27,119 bases of DNA from JBLRWS01 sp047921075 (GTDB lineage: Bacteria > Bacteroidota > Rhodothermia > Balneolales > Balneolaceae), in assembly GCA_047921075.1 (NCBI GenBank), contig JBLRWS010000035.1, forward strand, positions 1-27,119, given 5' to 3'. This document shows positions 1 to 7,624 of the stretch, piece after piece (within the stretch, counting starts at the first letter, position 1; the number at the start of each line of letters is the position of its first letter). The notes below the pieces were generated by a model. It saw only the letters and a program-made list of their open reading frames with translations. It was not told the origin of the DNA and did no database searches. A program made the translations under genes and the position numbers.

Positions 1-94
1 CGCTCCGCCTTGTCCGGGAGGACGTTTTTAAAGGTTCGGAATCAACCACGTCATGCCGCTGAAAAAGTTCACAGGCTTTCTTTAAACCGTGATA

Positions 95-952
95 TCACCC
101 ATCCACCCCACCCACCGGAGGCATGCCGCCCCGATGGCAGGCAACCTCGGCAGCATAACGGTTCGCTTTGGGAAGCAGAGAGTCATTCGGTTCGCCGGCC
201 AGCAGCAGATGAACCACGCACGCCAGAAAGGCGTCGCCCACGCCCACAAAATCGCCGCCGTCGCGTATGGGGGCTGCAGACGCCTCAAACACACCCTCAG
301 ATCGGTACATGCGGCTGCCGCGGGCACCCAGGGTTTGCAGAATCACCATCTTCGGATGGCGCTGAAGCAACGCAGCAGGCAGTTCATCGGCACCAAGCCA
401 TTCCGCCACCTGCTCAAACTCCTCCTCGTTGCATTTGATGACGTCGGCCTGTTCAATGTTCGCCAGCGTCTGTTCTTTGTCAACGAACGGCGGACGCAGA
501 TTCAGATCGAAGACCCGAAGGGCGCTCTCCGGTGCGTGTTTCAGCAACTGTTGCAGGGTGGCGGCGGAACGCTCCCGGCGTTGGGACAAGGAAGCGTAGC
601 AGACTGCATCGGCTTTTGCCACGGCCGCGGCCATCTCATCGGTCCACGCGATGGCGTCCCACGCAGCCGGCTCGTGAATGGTGTACGACGGCTCATCCGC
701 ATCAAACGAAACCGTTACCGTACCGGTTGGGAGGGTCTCATCCCGCTGAATAAACCGGTCAGACAGGCCTTTCTCGCGGATGAATCGGGTGATCTCCTCG
801 CCCAGCGGATCACTCCCAACCCGCGTGATAAGCGACGATTGATGGCCGAGTGCATGCAGATGATACGCGACATTGGCGGGCGATCCGCCCGGTTTCTTTG
901 CGTCGGGAAACAGATCCCAAAGCAGCTCGCCAAAACTGAAAACAGCGGACAT
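95..952 (-). CDS. PfkB-family carbohydrate kinase (fructokinase-like)
   Basis: Cytoplasmic ATP-dependent sugar kinase, 285 aa, slightly short for the ribokinase/PfkB family (about 300). The N-terminal PfkB signature is visible as GGSPANVAYHLHALG (residues 22-36), followed by VGSDPLGEEI. The C-terminal signature reads DFVGVGDAF, where the family usually has D-T/F-x-GAGDAF; the catalytic Asp and the anion-hole glycines are present, with Val replacing the usual Ala. FDLNLRPPF resembles the fructokinase subgroup. It is the last visible gene of the minus-strand sugar locus, 26 bases after the symporter gene, so probably co-transcribed with it. I infer that it phosphorylates the sugar released or imported by that locus; the substrate (fructose or another hexose) cannot be read from the sequence. 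The reading frame closes at a TGA at 97-95. Confidence 0.9.
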   Translation of the reverse strand: MSAVFSFGELLWDLFPDAKKPGGSPANVAYHLHALGHQSSLITRVGSDPLGEEITRFIREKGLSDRFIQRDETLPTGTVTVSFDADEPSYTIHEPAAWDAIAWTDEMAAAVAKADAVCYASLSQRRERSAATLQQLLKHAPESALRVFDLNLRPPFVDKEQTLANIEQADVIKCNEEEFEQVAEWLGADELPAALLQRHPKMVILQTLGARGSRMYRSEGVFEASAAPIRDGGDFVGVGDAFLACVVHLLLAGEPNDSLLPKANRYAAEVACHRGGMPPVGGVDG

Positions 953-978
953 AAAAAAAGATGGTTAGTCGTTCGGGA

Positions 979-2580
979 TTACCAGAAGATAAACAGGATC
1001 ACGGCCGTGATGGATAGGATGATAATCGACTGGATGCGATAGTTCTGATACCACGGCTTCTCCGACAGCTCGATCGTCTCCAGGTCGTACGACTTTCTGG
1101 TCCAGAGATACGGCTCAATATCCTCACGATCTTGTTTGGTCTGGGTCATCAAGGTGATGATTACCATCAGCAGCACACTCACCACAAAGAGAATCGGCGC
1201 CACATAGAGAAAGTGAATATCAATGACCCCAAAGACCATGTTGGCCACAAAGAGCCCGGCTGAGACGACATGGCCACCGATGAGGCCCCAGAAAGCCGCT
1301 TTCCGGTTCGCCCTGGCCCAGAATATCCCCACCAAAAAGGCAGCCACAAACGGAGGACTCTGATAGGCAAGGATCGACTGCAGATATTGCCAAAGCGACG
1401 GAAAATTGGTGATCATCGGCGCCCAGGCAGCAGCAATCACCATAAACACAAAGGTGGTAACGCGCCCTGTAACCAGCAGCTGCTTTTCGTTCCATTCCGG
1501 CTTTAGAAGTTTGGCAAAGTCCATGGTAACCAGCGTAGAGGCAGAGTTGAGCGTGCTGTCGATGGAAGACATAATAGCGGCGATAAGGGCGACGAGAATG
1601 AGTCCGCGCAGTCCGATCGGAAGCAGGTCAAACAGCAGCCACGGAAAGATCAGGTCGGGTGTGAAGTTCTCGGTAGTGGTAATTTCGGGGTAGAGAATGA
1701 GGGCAAAAATTCCCGGCATCACCATGATAAAGAGAATCGGCAGTTTCAGGAATCCGGCAAACAGAGCGCCCCATCGTCCGTGATCGAGGCTTTTGGCACC
1801 CAGCACGCGCTGTACCATAAACTGGTTGGTACACCAGAAGTAGAACCCGAGCAGCGGCACCCCGAACAGGAGCCCGGGCCAGGGGAGAAACTCGTCATCG
1901 GCCGGCTGAATCAGACTCAGCATGCCGTCGTCTACCGCTGTGGTAACGACCTCCCAGCTGCCGATCTGCCCGAAGGCGAGTACGGAGATGAGTGTGGCAC
2001 CGAACAGCAACAGCACCGCCTGGATGGTATCGGTGTAGACCACCGCTTTCAGTCCGCCCAGTACGGTATATGCTCCGGCCAGCAAAGCGAGAATTACCAC
2101 CGAGAGGGAGAAGGGCACCTCCGGGTAGAGCAGGAAAATAACCAGTGCACCGGCGTACAGCGCCCCCGCTGTGTCGATAAAAATGTTGCCCAGAATGGTG
2201 AAGCCCGAGAAGTAGTAGCGCGAGCGGCGGTCGAAACGCCGTTCCAGGAATTCCGGCATGGTAAACACGCCGCTTTTCAGCAGCAGCGGCAGCAGGAAGA
2301 TGGTGAAAAAGATCAGGATGACCACCGCCATCCACTCGTAGTTGAATACCGAAATGCCGGTACCGAAGGCGCTGCCGGCCATACCGATGAGGCTGGTAGA
2401 CGACATGTTGGAGGCGAGAAGTGAGAATCCGATCAGATACCAGGTAAGCGATCGGCCGGCCAGGAAGTAATCGGCTGTATCGTCGGTATTGCGGGAGACC
2501 CAGATGCCGATCCAGACAATCACGACAATGTAGACTACAATGACGATCATGTCTATCAGGTGCAGGGAAAAATCAGGCAT
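979..2580 (-). CDS. SSS-family sodium/solute (sugar) symporter
   Basis: Inner-membrane Na+-coupled transporter of the SGLT type, 533 aa, the usual length. About 13-14 hydrophobic segments are visible, the first at residues 9-28. Family hallmarks include the SxxSLIGMAGSAFGTG stretch after TM2 (sodium-site region), the SGLT-like WCTNQFMVQRVLGAKSLDHGR in mid-protein and SSIDSTLNSASTLVTMDF later. It lies 107 bases downstream of the DUF1080 gene and 26 bases upstream of the sugar kinase, all in one direction. By context it should bring in the sugar made or released outside the cytoplasm by the neighbouring oxidoreductases and hydrolase. Substrate unknown; SGLT-like sequence and neighbours favour a sugar over an amino acid or an acid. 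Confidence 0.92.
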   Translation of the reverse strand: MPDFSLHLIDMIVIVVYIVVIVWIGIWVSRNTDDTADYFLAGRSLTWYLIGFSLLASNMSSTSLIGMAGSAFGTGISVFNYEWMAVVILIFFTIFLLPLLLKSGVFTMPEFLERRFDRRSRYYFSGFTILGNIFIDTAGALYAGALVIFLLYPEVPFSLSVVILALLAGAYTVLGGLKAVVYTDTIQAVLLLFGATLISVLAFGQIGSWEVVTTAVDDGMLSLIQPADDEFLPWPGLLFGVPLLGFYFWCTNQFMVQRVLGAKSLDHGRWGALFAGFLKLPILFIMVMPGIFALILYPEITTTENFTPDLIFPWLLFDLLPIGLRGLILVALIAAIMSSIDSTLNSASTLVTMDFAKLLKPEWNEKQLLVTGRVTTFVFMVIAAAWAPMITNFPSLWQYLQSILAYQSPPFVAAFLVGIFWARANRKAAFWGLIGGHVVSAGLFVANMVFGVIDIHFLYVAPILFVVSVLLMVIITLMTQTKQDREDIEPYLWTRKSYDLETIELSEKPWYQNYRIQSIIILSITAVILFIFW

Positions 2581-2687
2581 AGCAATTGGTTAGGTTCGGT
2601 GTAGTCATGTGCTGTAAAGGCCCTCGAAAAAGCGATAGCAATCGGAATAGGCCGCTCTCACACGGCCCTGTAAGCAGCTGAAGATCG

Positions 2688-3503
2688 TTAGAGCTCGCGT
2701 ACCCAGATGTTACGGAAACTCACCAGATCGCCGTGATCCTGCAATCCCAGCGGCAGCCGATCGGGATGCGGATGATAGAACGACGGGCCGATGAAGGTGG
2801 TAGGGCCCTGAAGCTCCTGCCGGTGGTGCAGCAAAATGCCGTTGTGCAACACCGTGATGGTAGCGGGACGGATCATCTGGCCCTCCTCATCAAAGTAGGG
2901 CGCTTCAAAAAAGATGTCGTAGCTCTGCCACTCGCCCGGGGGACGGCTGGCATTTACCCGCGGCGGTTTCTGTTTGTAGATGGCACCCGCCTGGCCGTTG
3001 CCGTAGGTGGGGTTTTGCCACGAATCAAGTACCTGAATTTCGTACAGTCCCATCAAAAATACACCGCTGTTTCCGCGTCCCTGACCTTCGCCGGAAATCT
3101 CCTCTGGCGTGCGCCACTCCAGATGAAGGTGCACGCTGCCAAAGTGTTGTCGGGTCATGATGTTGCCGGATCCCGGAACCACCGTCATCACACCGTTCTC
3201 TACGCGCCATGGCGCATCGCCATCGGCGGCACGCAGCTCGTTAAGATAGCCGGGCACACCCTCCATGTGCGGAAAATAGCCGGGTGCCTGCTGCCAGGCG
3301 TCCAGATTCGTGCCGTCGAACAGTACAATGGCATCGGATGGAGGGGGCGTAAAGACGCCGGCCGCCTCCACATACTCCTCAATTGCAGGCCACTGTTCGG
3401 TAAATTCGGGCGGCCACTCGGTGATCTTGTTCTGTGCGCAGGATGTGGTGTTCATGGCAAGCAGCAGGGTGATGGTGGATAGAAGAAAGATAGCAGATTT
3501 CAT
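2688..3503 (-). CDS. DUF1080 / 3-keto-disaccharide hydrolase family lipoprotein
   Basis: Exported protein of the PF06439 family (DUF1080, now named 3-keto-disaccharide hydrolase), 271 aa. I place the start at ATG 3503: it begins MKSAIFLLSTITLLL and ends a signal peptide at a TTSC site, so a lipoprotein is likely. The longer frame reaching 3578 would put 25 non-signal residues before this and overlap the upstream gene. Family motifs are clear: LFDGTNLDAW (about 60), GNSGVFLMGLYEIQVLDSW (about 145) and, at the C-terminus, LGLQDHGDLVSFRNIWVREL. It follows the small dehydrogenase subunit by 32 bases. Characterised relatives cleave glycosidic bonds next to a 3-keto sugar, which matches the adjacent GMC dehydrogenase. 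The exact substrate is unknown. Confidence 0.88.
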   Translation of the reverse strand: MKSAIFLLSTITLLLAMNTTSCAQNKITEWPPEFTEQWPAIEEYVEAAGVFTPPPSDAIVLFDGTNLDAWQQAPGYFPHMEGVPGYLNELRAADGDAPWRVENGVMTVVPGSGNIMTRQHFGSVHLHLEWRTPEEISGEGQGRGNSGVFLMGLYEIQVLDSWQNPTYGNGQAGAIYKQKPPRVNASRPPGEWQSYDIFFEAPYFDEEGQMIRPATITVLHNGILLHHRQELQGPTTFIGPSFYHPHPDRLPLGLQDHGDLVSFRNIWVREL

Positions 3504-3535
3504 GTCACGTACGGCGTTGGTTCCGGTTAGATGAA

Positions 3536-4141
3536 TCAGGTAGCCCAGGTTCGGGTTGCATCGGTTACGGGGGTGCATCCTTCGTACACGCCGGGCACCG
3601 CCACGTAGCTCAACACCTCGGTGGCACCTGCTTCGGAGGTGAAGTACCCGAGCATCGTCAGCTCTTTAAACATCAGGATGAACGGTGTGCCGCCGGGCCG
3701 GCCGGGCTCTTCTTCCAGGGCGATGCGATTCAGGTTGTACGTAAATTCGTAGCGGCGATCGTTGTCCAGGTCGGGAAACCGCGCCTGCAACTCCTCGGAG
3801 GCCGCATCCTCAAATTGGTTCAGCCCGTTCAGAAACTCCTGTCGCTGCTCCTCGGTGTACACGGTGCTCACCATCTCTTCAATAAATGCAGGCACACCAA
3901 CCTGGCTGGCCGACGGTGAGTCGTCCTCAGGGAGGATCACATCCGCCAGAGCAGTAACAGTACGCGCCTGCTCGCGAGAGAAGAAGGTGGGGGTCCAGTC
4001 GCCGGGTTGCGCGGTGCACCCCTTTAGTACGCCAAGAATGCTGGGGGCAAACACAACTCCGCCCAGAATCAGGCCGGTGCGTTTGATCGCCTCTTTTCGG
4101 GAAATGGTTTCGGTCGGTTGTGTGGTTTCGTCCATCTTCAT
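3536..4141 (-). CDS. Gluconate 2-dehydrogenase subunit 3-type small subunit, Tat-exported
   Basis: 201 aa member of the Gluconate_2-dh3 family (PF13618), the small partner of membrane-side GMC dehydrogenases. The start at ATG 4141 lies one base after the TAA of the GMC gene, with AGGAGA just upstream; a frame extending to 4252 only overlaps the GMC gene. The N-terminus has SRKEAIKRTG (a Tat-like motif with Arg-Lys rather than Arg-Arg), a hydrophobic stretch and LKGC, so it may be a Tat-exported lipoprotein. The body carries TALADVILPEDD and later GYFTSEAGATE, typical of the family. The larger GMC partner has no signal of its own, so this subunit probably carries it across the membrane. Translational coupling with the GMC gene is likely. 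Confidence 0.88.
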   Translation of the reverse strand: MKMDETTQPTETISRKEAIKRTGLILGGVVFAPSILGVLKGCTAQPGDWTPTFFSREQARTVTALADVILPEDDSPSASQVGVPAFIEEMVSTVYTEEQRQEFLNGLNQFEDAASEELQARFPDLDNDRRYEFTYNLNRIALEEEPGRPGGTPFILMFKELTMLGYFTSEAGATEVLSYVAVPGVYEGCTPVTDATRTWAT

Positions 4142-4142
4142 C

Positions 4143-5840
4143 TTACAGTTCTCCTTTTTCAAGTTGATCGGCGGCGTAGTTGGCAGCCCGTGCCGAAAGC
4201 GCCATGTAGGTGAGGGAGGGGTTCTGACACGCGGCAGAGGTAAAGCTGGCACCGTCGGTCACAAACACGTTGGGCACGGCGTGCACCTGATTCCATTCGT
4301 TCAGTACCGAGGTATTGGGGTCGCGCCCCATACGTGCGGTTCCCATCTCGTGAATACCAAGGCCCGGCCCTCCGGGATCGTCGAACGTGCGGATGTCTTT
4401 AAATCCGGCCGCTTCCAGCATCTCGGCGGCATCGTTTTTCATATCCTCCCGCATCTTAAATTCATTCTCTTTAAACTCACAATCGAACACCACCACCGGC
4501 TGGCCCCACTTGTCGGTCTTGTCGAAATTGAGGTACATGCGATTGCTGTGATCGGGCAGCATCTCGCCAAAGGCAGTCATGCCAAGCCGCCACCCGCCGG
4601 GCTTCGATACCAGCTCTTTCAACTCCGAGCCAATGGCCAGTTCGCGCACACCGCGCTGCCATCCATGCCGGCTTGCGGAACCCTGATAACCAAAGCCTCG
4701 CAGATAGTTACGATTTTCATTTCCAAGATTTCGATATCGTGGTATGTAAAATCCATTGGGCCGCCGGCCGTAGTAATAGCGATCTTCGTAGCCGTCAATT
4801 TCACCCTCGGCACCCACGCGGAAGTGGTGGTCCATCAGGTTATGGCCCAGTTCGCCGCTGTCATTGCCCATTCCGTCGGGGAAGCGGTCGGAGCGGGAGT
4901 TCAACAGAATGGCGGTACTGGCAATGGCCGATGCGTTCAGAAATATCACCTTGCTAAAAAACTCATGGGTTTCGCCGGTCTCTGCATCCACAACCAGCAC
5001 ACCCGACGCTTTACCGGTGGCATCATCATACAATACCTGTGTGACGATGGAGTGAGGGCGCAAGGTCATGTTACCGGTCTTCTGAGCGGATGGCAGGGTA
5101 GCGGCGTTGCTGCTGAAATAGGCGCCATACGGACACCCGCGCATACAGAGGTTGCGGTGCATGCAGCGGCCGCGCTCCCCAATGGGCTGTGTCAGGTTCG
5201 CGACCCGCCCGATGGTGAGGGTGCGGTTAAACGCTTCCATCATGCTTTCGCGCAGATGCTCTTCCACGCAGTTCAGCTCCATCGCCGGCTGAAAAATGCT
5301 GTCGGGAAGTTGCGGCAGGCCGAGCGGTTCCCCGCTGATACCTGCATATTTCTCCACATGGTCGTACCACGGTTTCAGATCGGCGTAGCGGATGGGCCAG
5401 TCTACGGCCACGCCCTCTTTGGCGTTCGCCTCAAAATCGATGTCGGAGAGGCGGTAGCTCTGCCGCCCCCACATGAGGGATCGCCCACCCACGTGGTAGC
5501 CGCGAATCCAGTCGAACCGCTTGTCCTCTTCGTAAGGCTGATCGGTATCCTTAATCCACCAGTGTTTGGTCGATTCACGGATCGTGTATCCGGTACGCAT
5601 CTGTTTTTGGTAATGTTCGGCCTCTTCGGCGGGTACGCGGTCGGCACGGGGCAGTTCCCATGGGTCTTTGTACATCGTCGGATAGTCTTTTAGGTGTTCC
5701 ACATTCCGACCGCGTTCGAGAACCAGGGTGTTTAGCCCGCGTTCAGTTAACTCTTTGGCAGACCAGCCGCCGCTGATTCCTGTGCCCACAACAATGGCGT
5801 CGTAGGTGTTGGCTTGTTTGGCTTTGAGATTCAGATTCAT
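4143..5840 (-). CDS. GMC-family FAD oxidoreductase, probable sugar/glucoside dehydrogenase large subunit
   Basis: 565 aa FAD-dependent oxidoreductase of the glucose-methanol-choline family. The Rossmann motif VVGTGISGGWSAKEL is at residues 17-31 with LERG at the end of beta-2. The C-terminal active-site pair is visible: His497 in HEMGTARMG and Asn540 in QNPSLT. Cys226, Cys232 and Cys236 form a C-x5-C-x3-C cluster like the Fe-S-binding loop of FAD-dependent glucose and glucoside 3-dehydrogenases. There is no signal peptide; the next gene encodes the Tat-bearing small subunit. Together with the DUF1080 gene this suggests oxidation of a glycoside at C3, although a gluconate- or polyol-type substrate cannot be excluded. 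No cytochrome c partner is seen nearby. A LacI-type operator lies 60-92 bases upstream. Confidence 0.9.
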   Translation of the reverse strand: MNLNLKAKQANTYDAIVVGTGISGGWSAKELTERGLNTLVLERGRNVEHLKDYPTMYKDPWELPRADRVPAEEAEHYQKQMRTGYTIRESTKHWWIKDTDQPYEEDKRFDWIRGYHVGGRSLMWGRQSYRLSDIDFEANAKEGVAVDWPIRYADLKPWYDHVEKYAGISGEPLGLPQLPDSIFQPAMELNCVEEHLRESMMEAFNRTLTIGRVANLTQPIGERGRCMHRNLCMRGCPYGAYFSSNAATLPSAQKTGNMTLRPHSIVTQVLYDDATGKASGVLVVDAETGETHEFFSKVIFLNASAIASTAILLNSRSDRFPDGMGNDSGELGHNLMDHHFRVGAEGEIDGYEDRYYYGRRPNGFYIPRYRNLGNENRNYLRGFGYQGSASRHGWQRGVRELAIGSELKELVSKPGGWRLGMTAFGEMLPDHSNRMYLNFDKTDKWGQPVVVFDCEFKENEFKMREDMKNDAAEMLEAAGFKDIRTFDDPGGPGLGIHEMGTARMGRDPNTSVLNEWNQVHAVPNVFVTDGASFTSAACQNPSLTYMALSARAANYAADQLEKGEL

Positions 5841-5899
5841 ACCGGGTAAGTGTCGCTGTTAATTCGAAGGTTGCTGATAATGGATAGTAAATGCCTGGA

Positions 5900-5932
5900 G
5901 AAAACGTCTGTTTACGTGTGTAAGCGTTTTCA
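5900..5932 (-). promoter_or_regulatory. LacI/CcpA-type operator upstream of the GMC operon
   Basis: In the 145-base gap between the Gfo/Idh stop and the GMC start, positions 5919-5932 read TGTAAGCGTTTTCA on the plus strand. This matches the LacI/CcpA-family consensus TGWAANCGNTNWCA at every specified position on both strands. A second CGTTTT half-site lies at 5900-5906 (GAAAACG), forming a perfect 7-base inverted repeat with 5925-5931 across 18 bases. The location, 60-92 bases before the GMC start, fits control of the GMC/small-subunit/DUF1080 operon by a sugar-responsive LacI-family regulator, which is not encoded in the window. The match is seen; the regulator is inferred. Confidence 0.6.
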
Positions 5933-5985
5933 TTCTACACTTTTTTTACAGAAGATTCCAATGGCTTTACAGATTGTACATTTTT

Positions 5986-7410
5986 TTAGCGCACGGAACG
6001 AACGGCCATCGCTTCGGCGTCCCAGAAAACGGGCCGTCCCTGTGCCAGGCTTTGGTTACAGAGCAGGGCAGGGCCGCAGGCGCGCAGGCCAAATCGCCCG
6101 TCCTGCTCAATCGGCGATCCGTGGCGGATGGCATCAAAAAAGTTCCGGAAGTGATCGCTTCGGTCGTTGTACCCGTCAGGTGCGCGGTACACAAATTCGT
6201 TGGGTTCAATGATTTGGGCTCCGGTTTCGGGATACCGTTCGCGGTAGTACGCTTCGTATTCGCCGCGGGTCTGCTCCGAAAAGTCTCCGATGGACATACC
6301 CGGACGCTGCGGCTCCCGCCATTTGCGCAGGGTTACGTTATTCCATCCCAGATCGATGACTCCATCGGAGCCAACCAGCCGGATACGTGAGCCGCCGCCG
6401 GAACCGTCGGCAAAATTAACACGCAGGGAGACGTTAAACGCCGGATGCGCATCGGTTTGGGGGTAGTCGAGCAGGGCCAGTACCAGATCTTCGGCATCGC
6501 GTCCGTCGTCCCAGAACCGTAGCCCGCCGGTGCAGTACACCTTTTCGGGCCCCAGCGAACCGGTGATGATGTGCAGCCCCGAGAGCAGGTGCACAAACAG
6601 GTCGCCGGGTACACCGGTGCCGTATGCGCTGTAGTTGCGCCATCGGAAAAAATGTTTCGGATCGAATGCGATATCGGGCATCCCTTTGCGGTAGGTGGCC
6701 CAATCGATGTTGCGAGGGCCTGCCGATGGAGGCATCGAGTATTGCCAGGCGCCAATGGCCGAGCGGCGGTCCCAATAGCCTTCTACAAAATTGAGCTCGC
6801 CGATTTCACCCGCCTGCACCAGTTCGCGCGCTTTCTGATACAGAATAGAGCTGGTGCGCTGGCTGCCGACAATTAACGGCACACCGGTGGCATCTTCCGC
6901 TTCAATGACCGGCCGACCCTCCTCAATATGCTGCACCATCGGTTTTTCGAGGTACACCGCCTTGCCCGCCTGCAGCGCATCGATCGCAATCTCTTTGTGC
7001 CAGTGATCGGTGGTGGAGATGATCACGGCGTCAATATCGGAACGGCCCAGCAGCTCTTTATAGGATCGGGTAGTAAACAGGTCATCACCAAACAGCTCCT
7101 TACAACGGGCCAGGCGGCTGTCATACAGATCGCACGCGGCTACAATGCGCGTTCCGGGCAGTTCATTGGCGGTCAGTGCATTGCCCTGGCCCATTCCGCC
7201 GGCAGCTATCACGCCGATTTGAATATGATCGTTTGCTGCATACGAACGTTTGGCAACAGAAGGAGCCGACAAATCGTAAACCGTTCGTTTGGCGGCCGAG
7301 GAGCCGGAAGCGGCCCAGCCAAAAGCGGGCAGAGAGGCCAGCCCCATCCATTTTAGAAAGTCTTTGCGGCTGGTGGAACCGGAAAAGGAGTCGCGATCGT
7401 CAGAGCTCAT
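5986..7410 (-). CDS. Gfo/Idh/MocA-family oxidoreductase, Tat-exported
   Basis: 474 aa NAD(P)-dependent sugar oxidoreductase family protein. The N-terminus has a Tat-like motif SRKDFLKWMG (residues 14-23) followed by a short hydrophobic stretch ending near SSAAKR, as in many exported members of this family in Bacteroidota-like bacteria. The Rossmann domain begins IQIGVIAAGGMGQGNA; the family signature YLEKPM and the preceding DHWHKEIAIDALQAGKAV are present. The C-terminal Gfo/Idh fold continues to the end. It is the first gene of the minus-strand sugar locus and is separated from the GMC gene by 145 bases carrying the operator. In related loci such proteins interconvert 3-keto sugars and sugars; that role is inferred here. 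Start chosen at ATG 7410 because the Tat motif follows directly. Confidence 0.9.
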   Translation of the reverse strand: MSSDDRDSFSGSTSRKDFLKWMGLASLPAFGWAASGSSAAKRTVYDLSAPSVAKRSYAANDHIQIGVIAAGGMGQGNALTANELPGTRIVAACDLYDSRLARCKELFGDDLFTTRSYKELLGRSDIDAVIISTTDHWHKEIAIDALQAGKAVYLEKPMVQHIEEGRPVIEAEDATGVPLIVGSQRTSSILYQKARELVQAGEIGELNFVEGYWDRRSAIGAWQYSMPPSAGPRNIDWATYRKGMPDIAFDPKHFFRWRNYSAYGTGVPGDLFVHLLSGLHIITGSLGPEKVYCTGGLRFWDDGRDAEDLVLALLDYPQTDAHPAFNVSLRVNFADGSGGGSRIRLVGSDGVIDLGWNNVTLRKWREPQRPGMSIGDFSEQTRGEYEAYYRERYPETGAQIIEPNEFVYRAPDGYNDRSDHFRNFFDAIRHGSPIEQDGRFGLRACGPALLCNQSLAQGRPVFWDAEAMAVRSVR

Positions 7411-7513
7411 AGAGGAGTACCATCGGGTTTATAAGAGGGTGAATCCGAACATGATAAACTTTGAGATTAAATGAAAGTTTTTTGCGCACCATCACAGCGA
7501 TCTTTTTAAGGCC

Positions 7514-7541
7514 GTTTCCGGGCGTCCATCCGGAAACTTTT
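7514..7541 (+). terminator. GC-rich hairpin with TTTT tail in the divergent region
   Basis: GTTTCCGG (7514-7521) and CCGGAAAC (7530-7537) form a perfect 8-bp stem with an 8-base loop, followed by TTTT on the plus strand. It lies between the divergent Gfo/Idh and thioredoxin-like genes and 25 bases before the TAnnTTTG box of the latter. There is no plus-strand gene upstream to terminate, so it may stop spurious transcription, act as an attenuator for a further-upstream promoter, or be an operator. Confidence 0.4.
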
Positions 7542-7566
7542 ACCTGAGATCACCCGTGCCATTGCG

Positions 7567-7574
7567 TATATTTG
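7567..7574 (+). promoter_or_regulatory. Putative Bacteroidota-type -7 promoter box (TATATTTG)
   Basis: TATATTTG matches the TAnnTTTG consensus. It is 51 bases before the GTG at 7625 and lies downstream of the more distal in-frame start at 7556, which argues for the later start. No clear -33 TTTG is visible at the usual distance, so this is a single-box call. Confidence 0.4.
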
Positions 7575-7624
7575 ACCGTGAAGCCGGGTACCAACCCTTC
7601 ATCAATCTTAGAAAGCGAAACAGC

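Noticed and set aside
1..94. Gene fragment at the window start
   Set aside because: No frame with recognisable sequence; only short accidental frames downstream of the kinase stop.
1780..2424. Plus-strand open frame of 214 aa inside the symporter gene
   Set aside because: Gln/Glu-rich shadow of hydrophobic minus-strand coding; no family motif.
2640..2687. GGCCG/CGGCC hairpin between the DUF1080 and symporter genes
   Set aside because: Only 5 bp and no T-tract on the coding strand; genes look co-transcribed.
3762..5693. Long plus-strand open frame (643 aa) across the GMC and small-subunit genes
   Set aside because: It is antisense to clear GMC motifs, has no recognisable domains and is explained by the codon bias of the true minus-strand genes.
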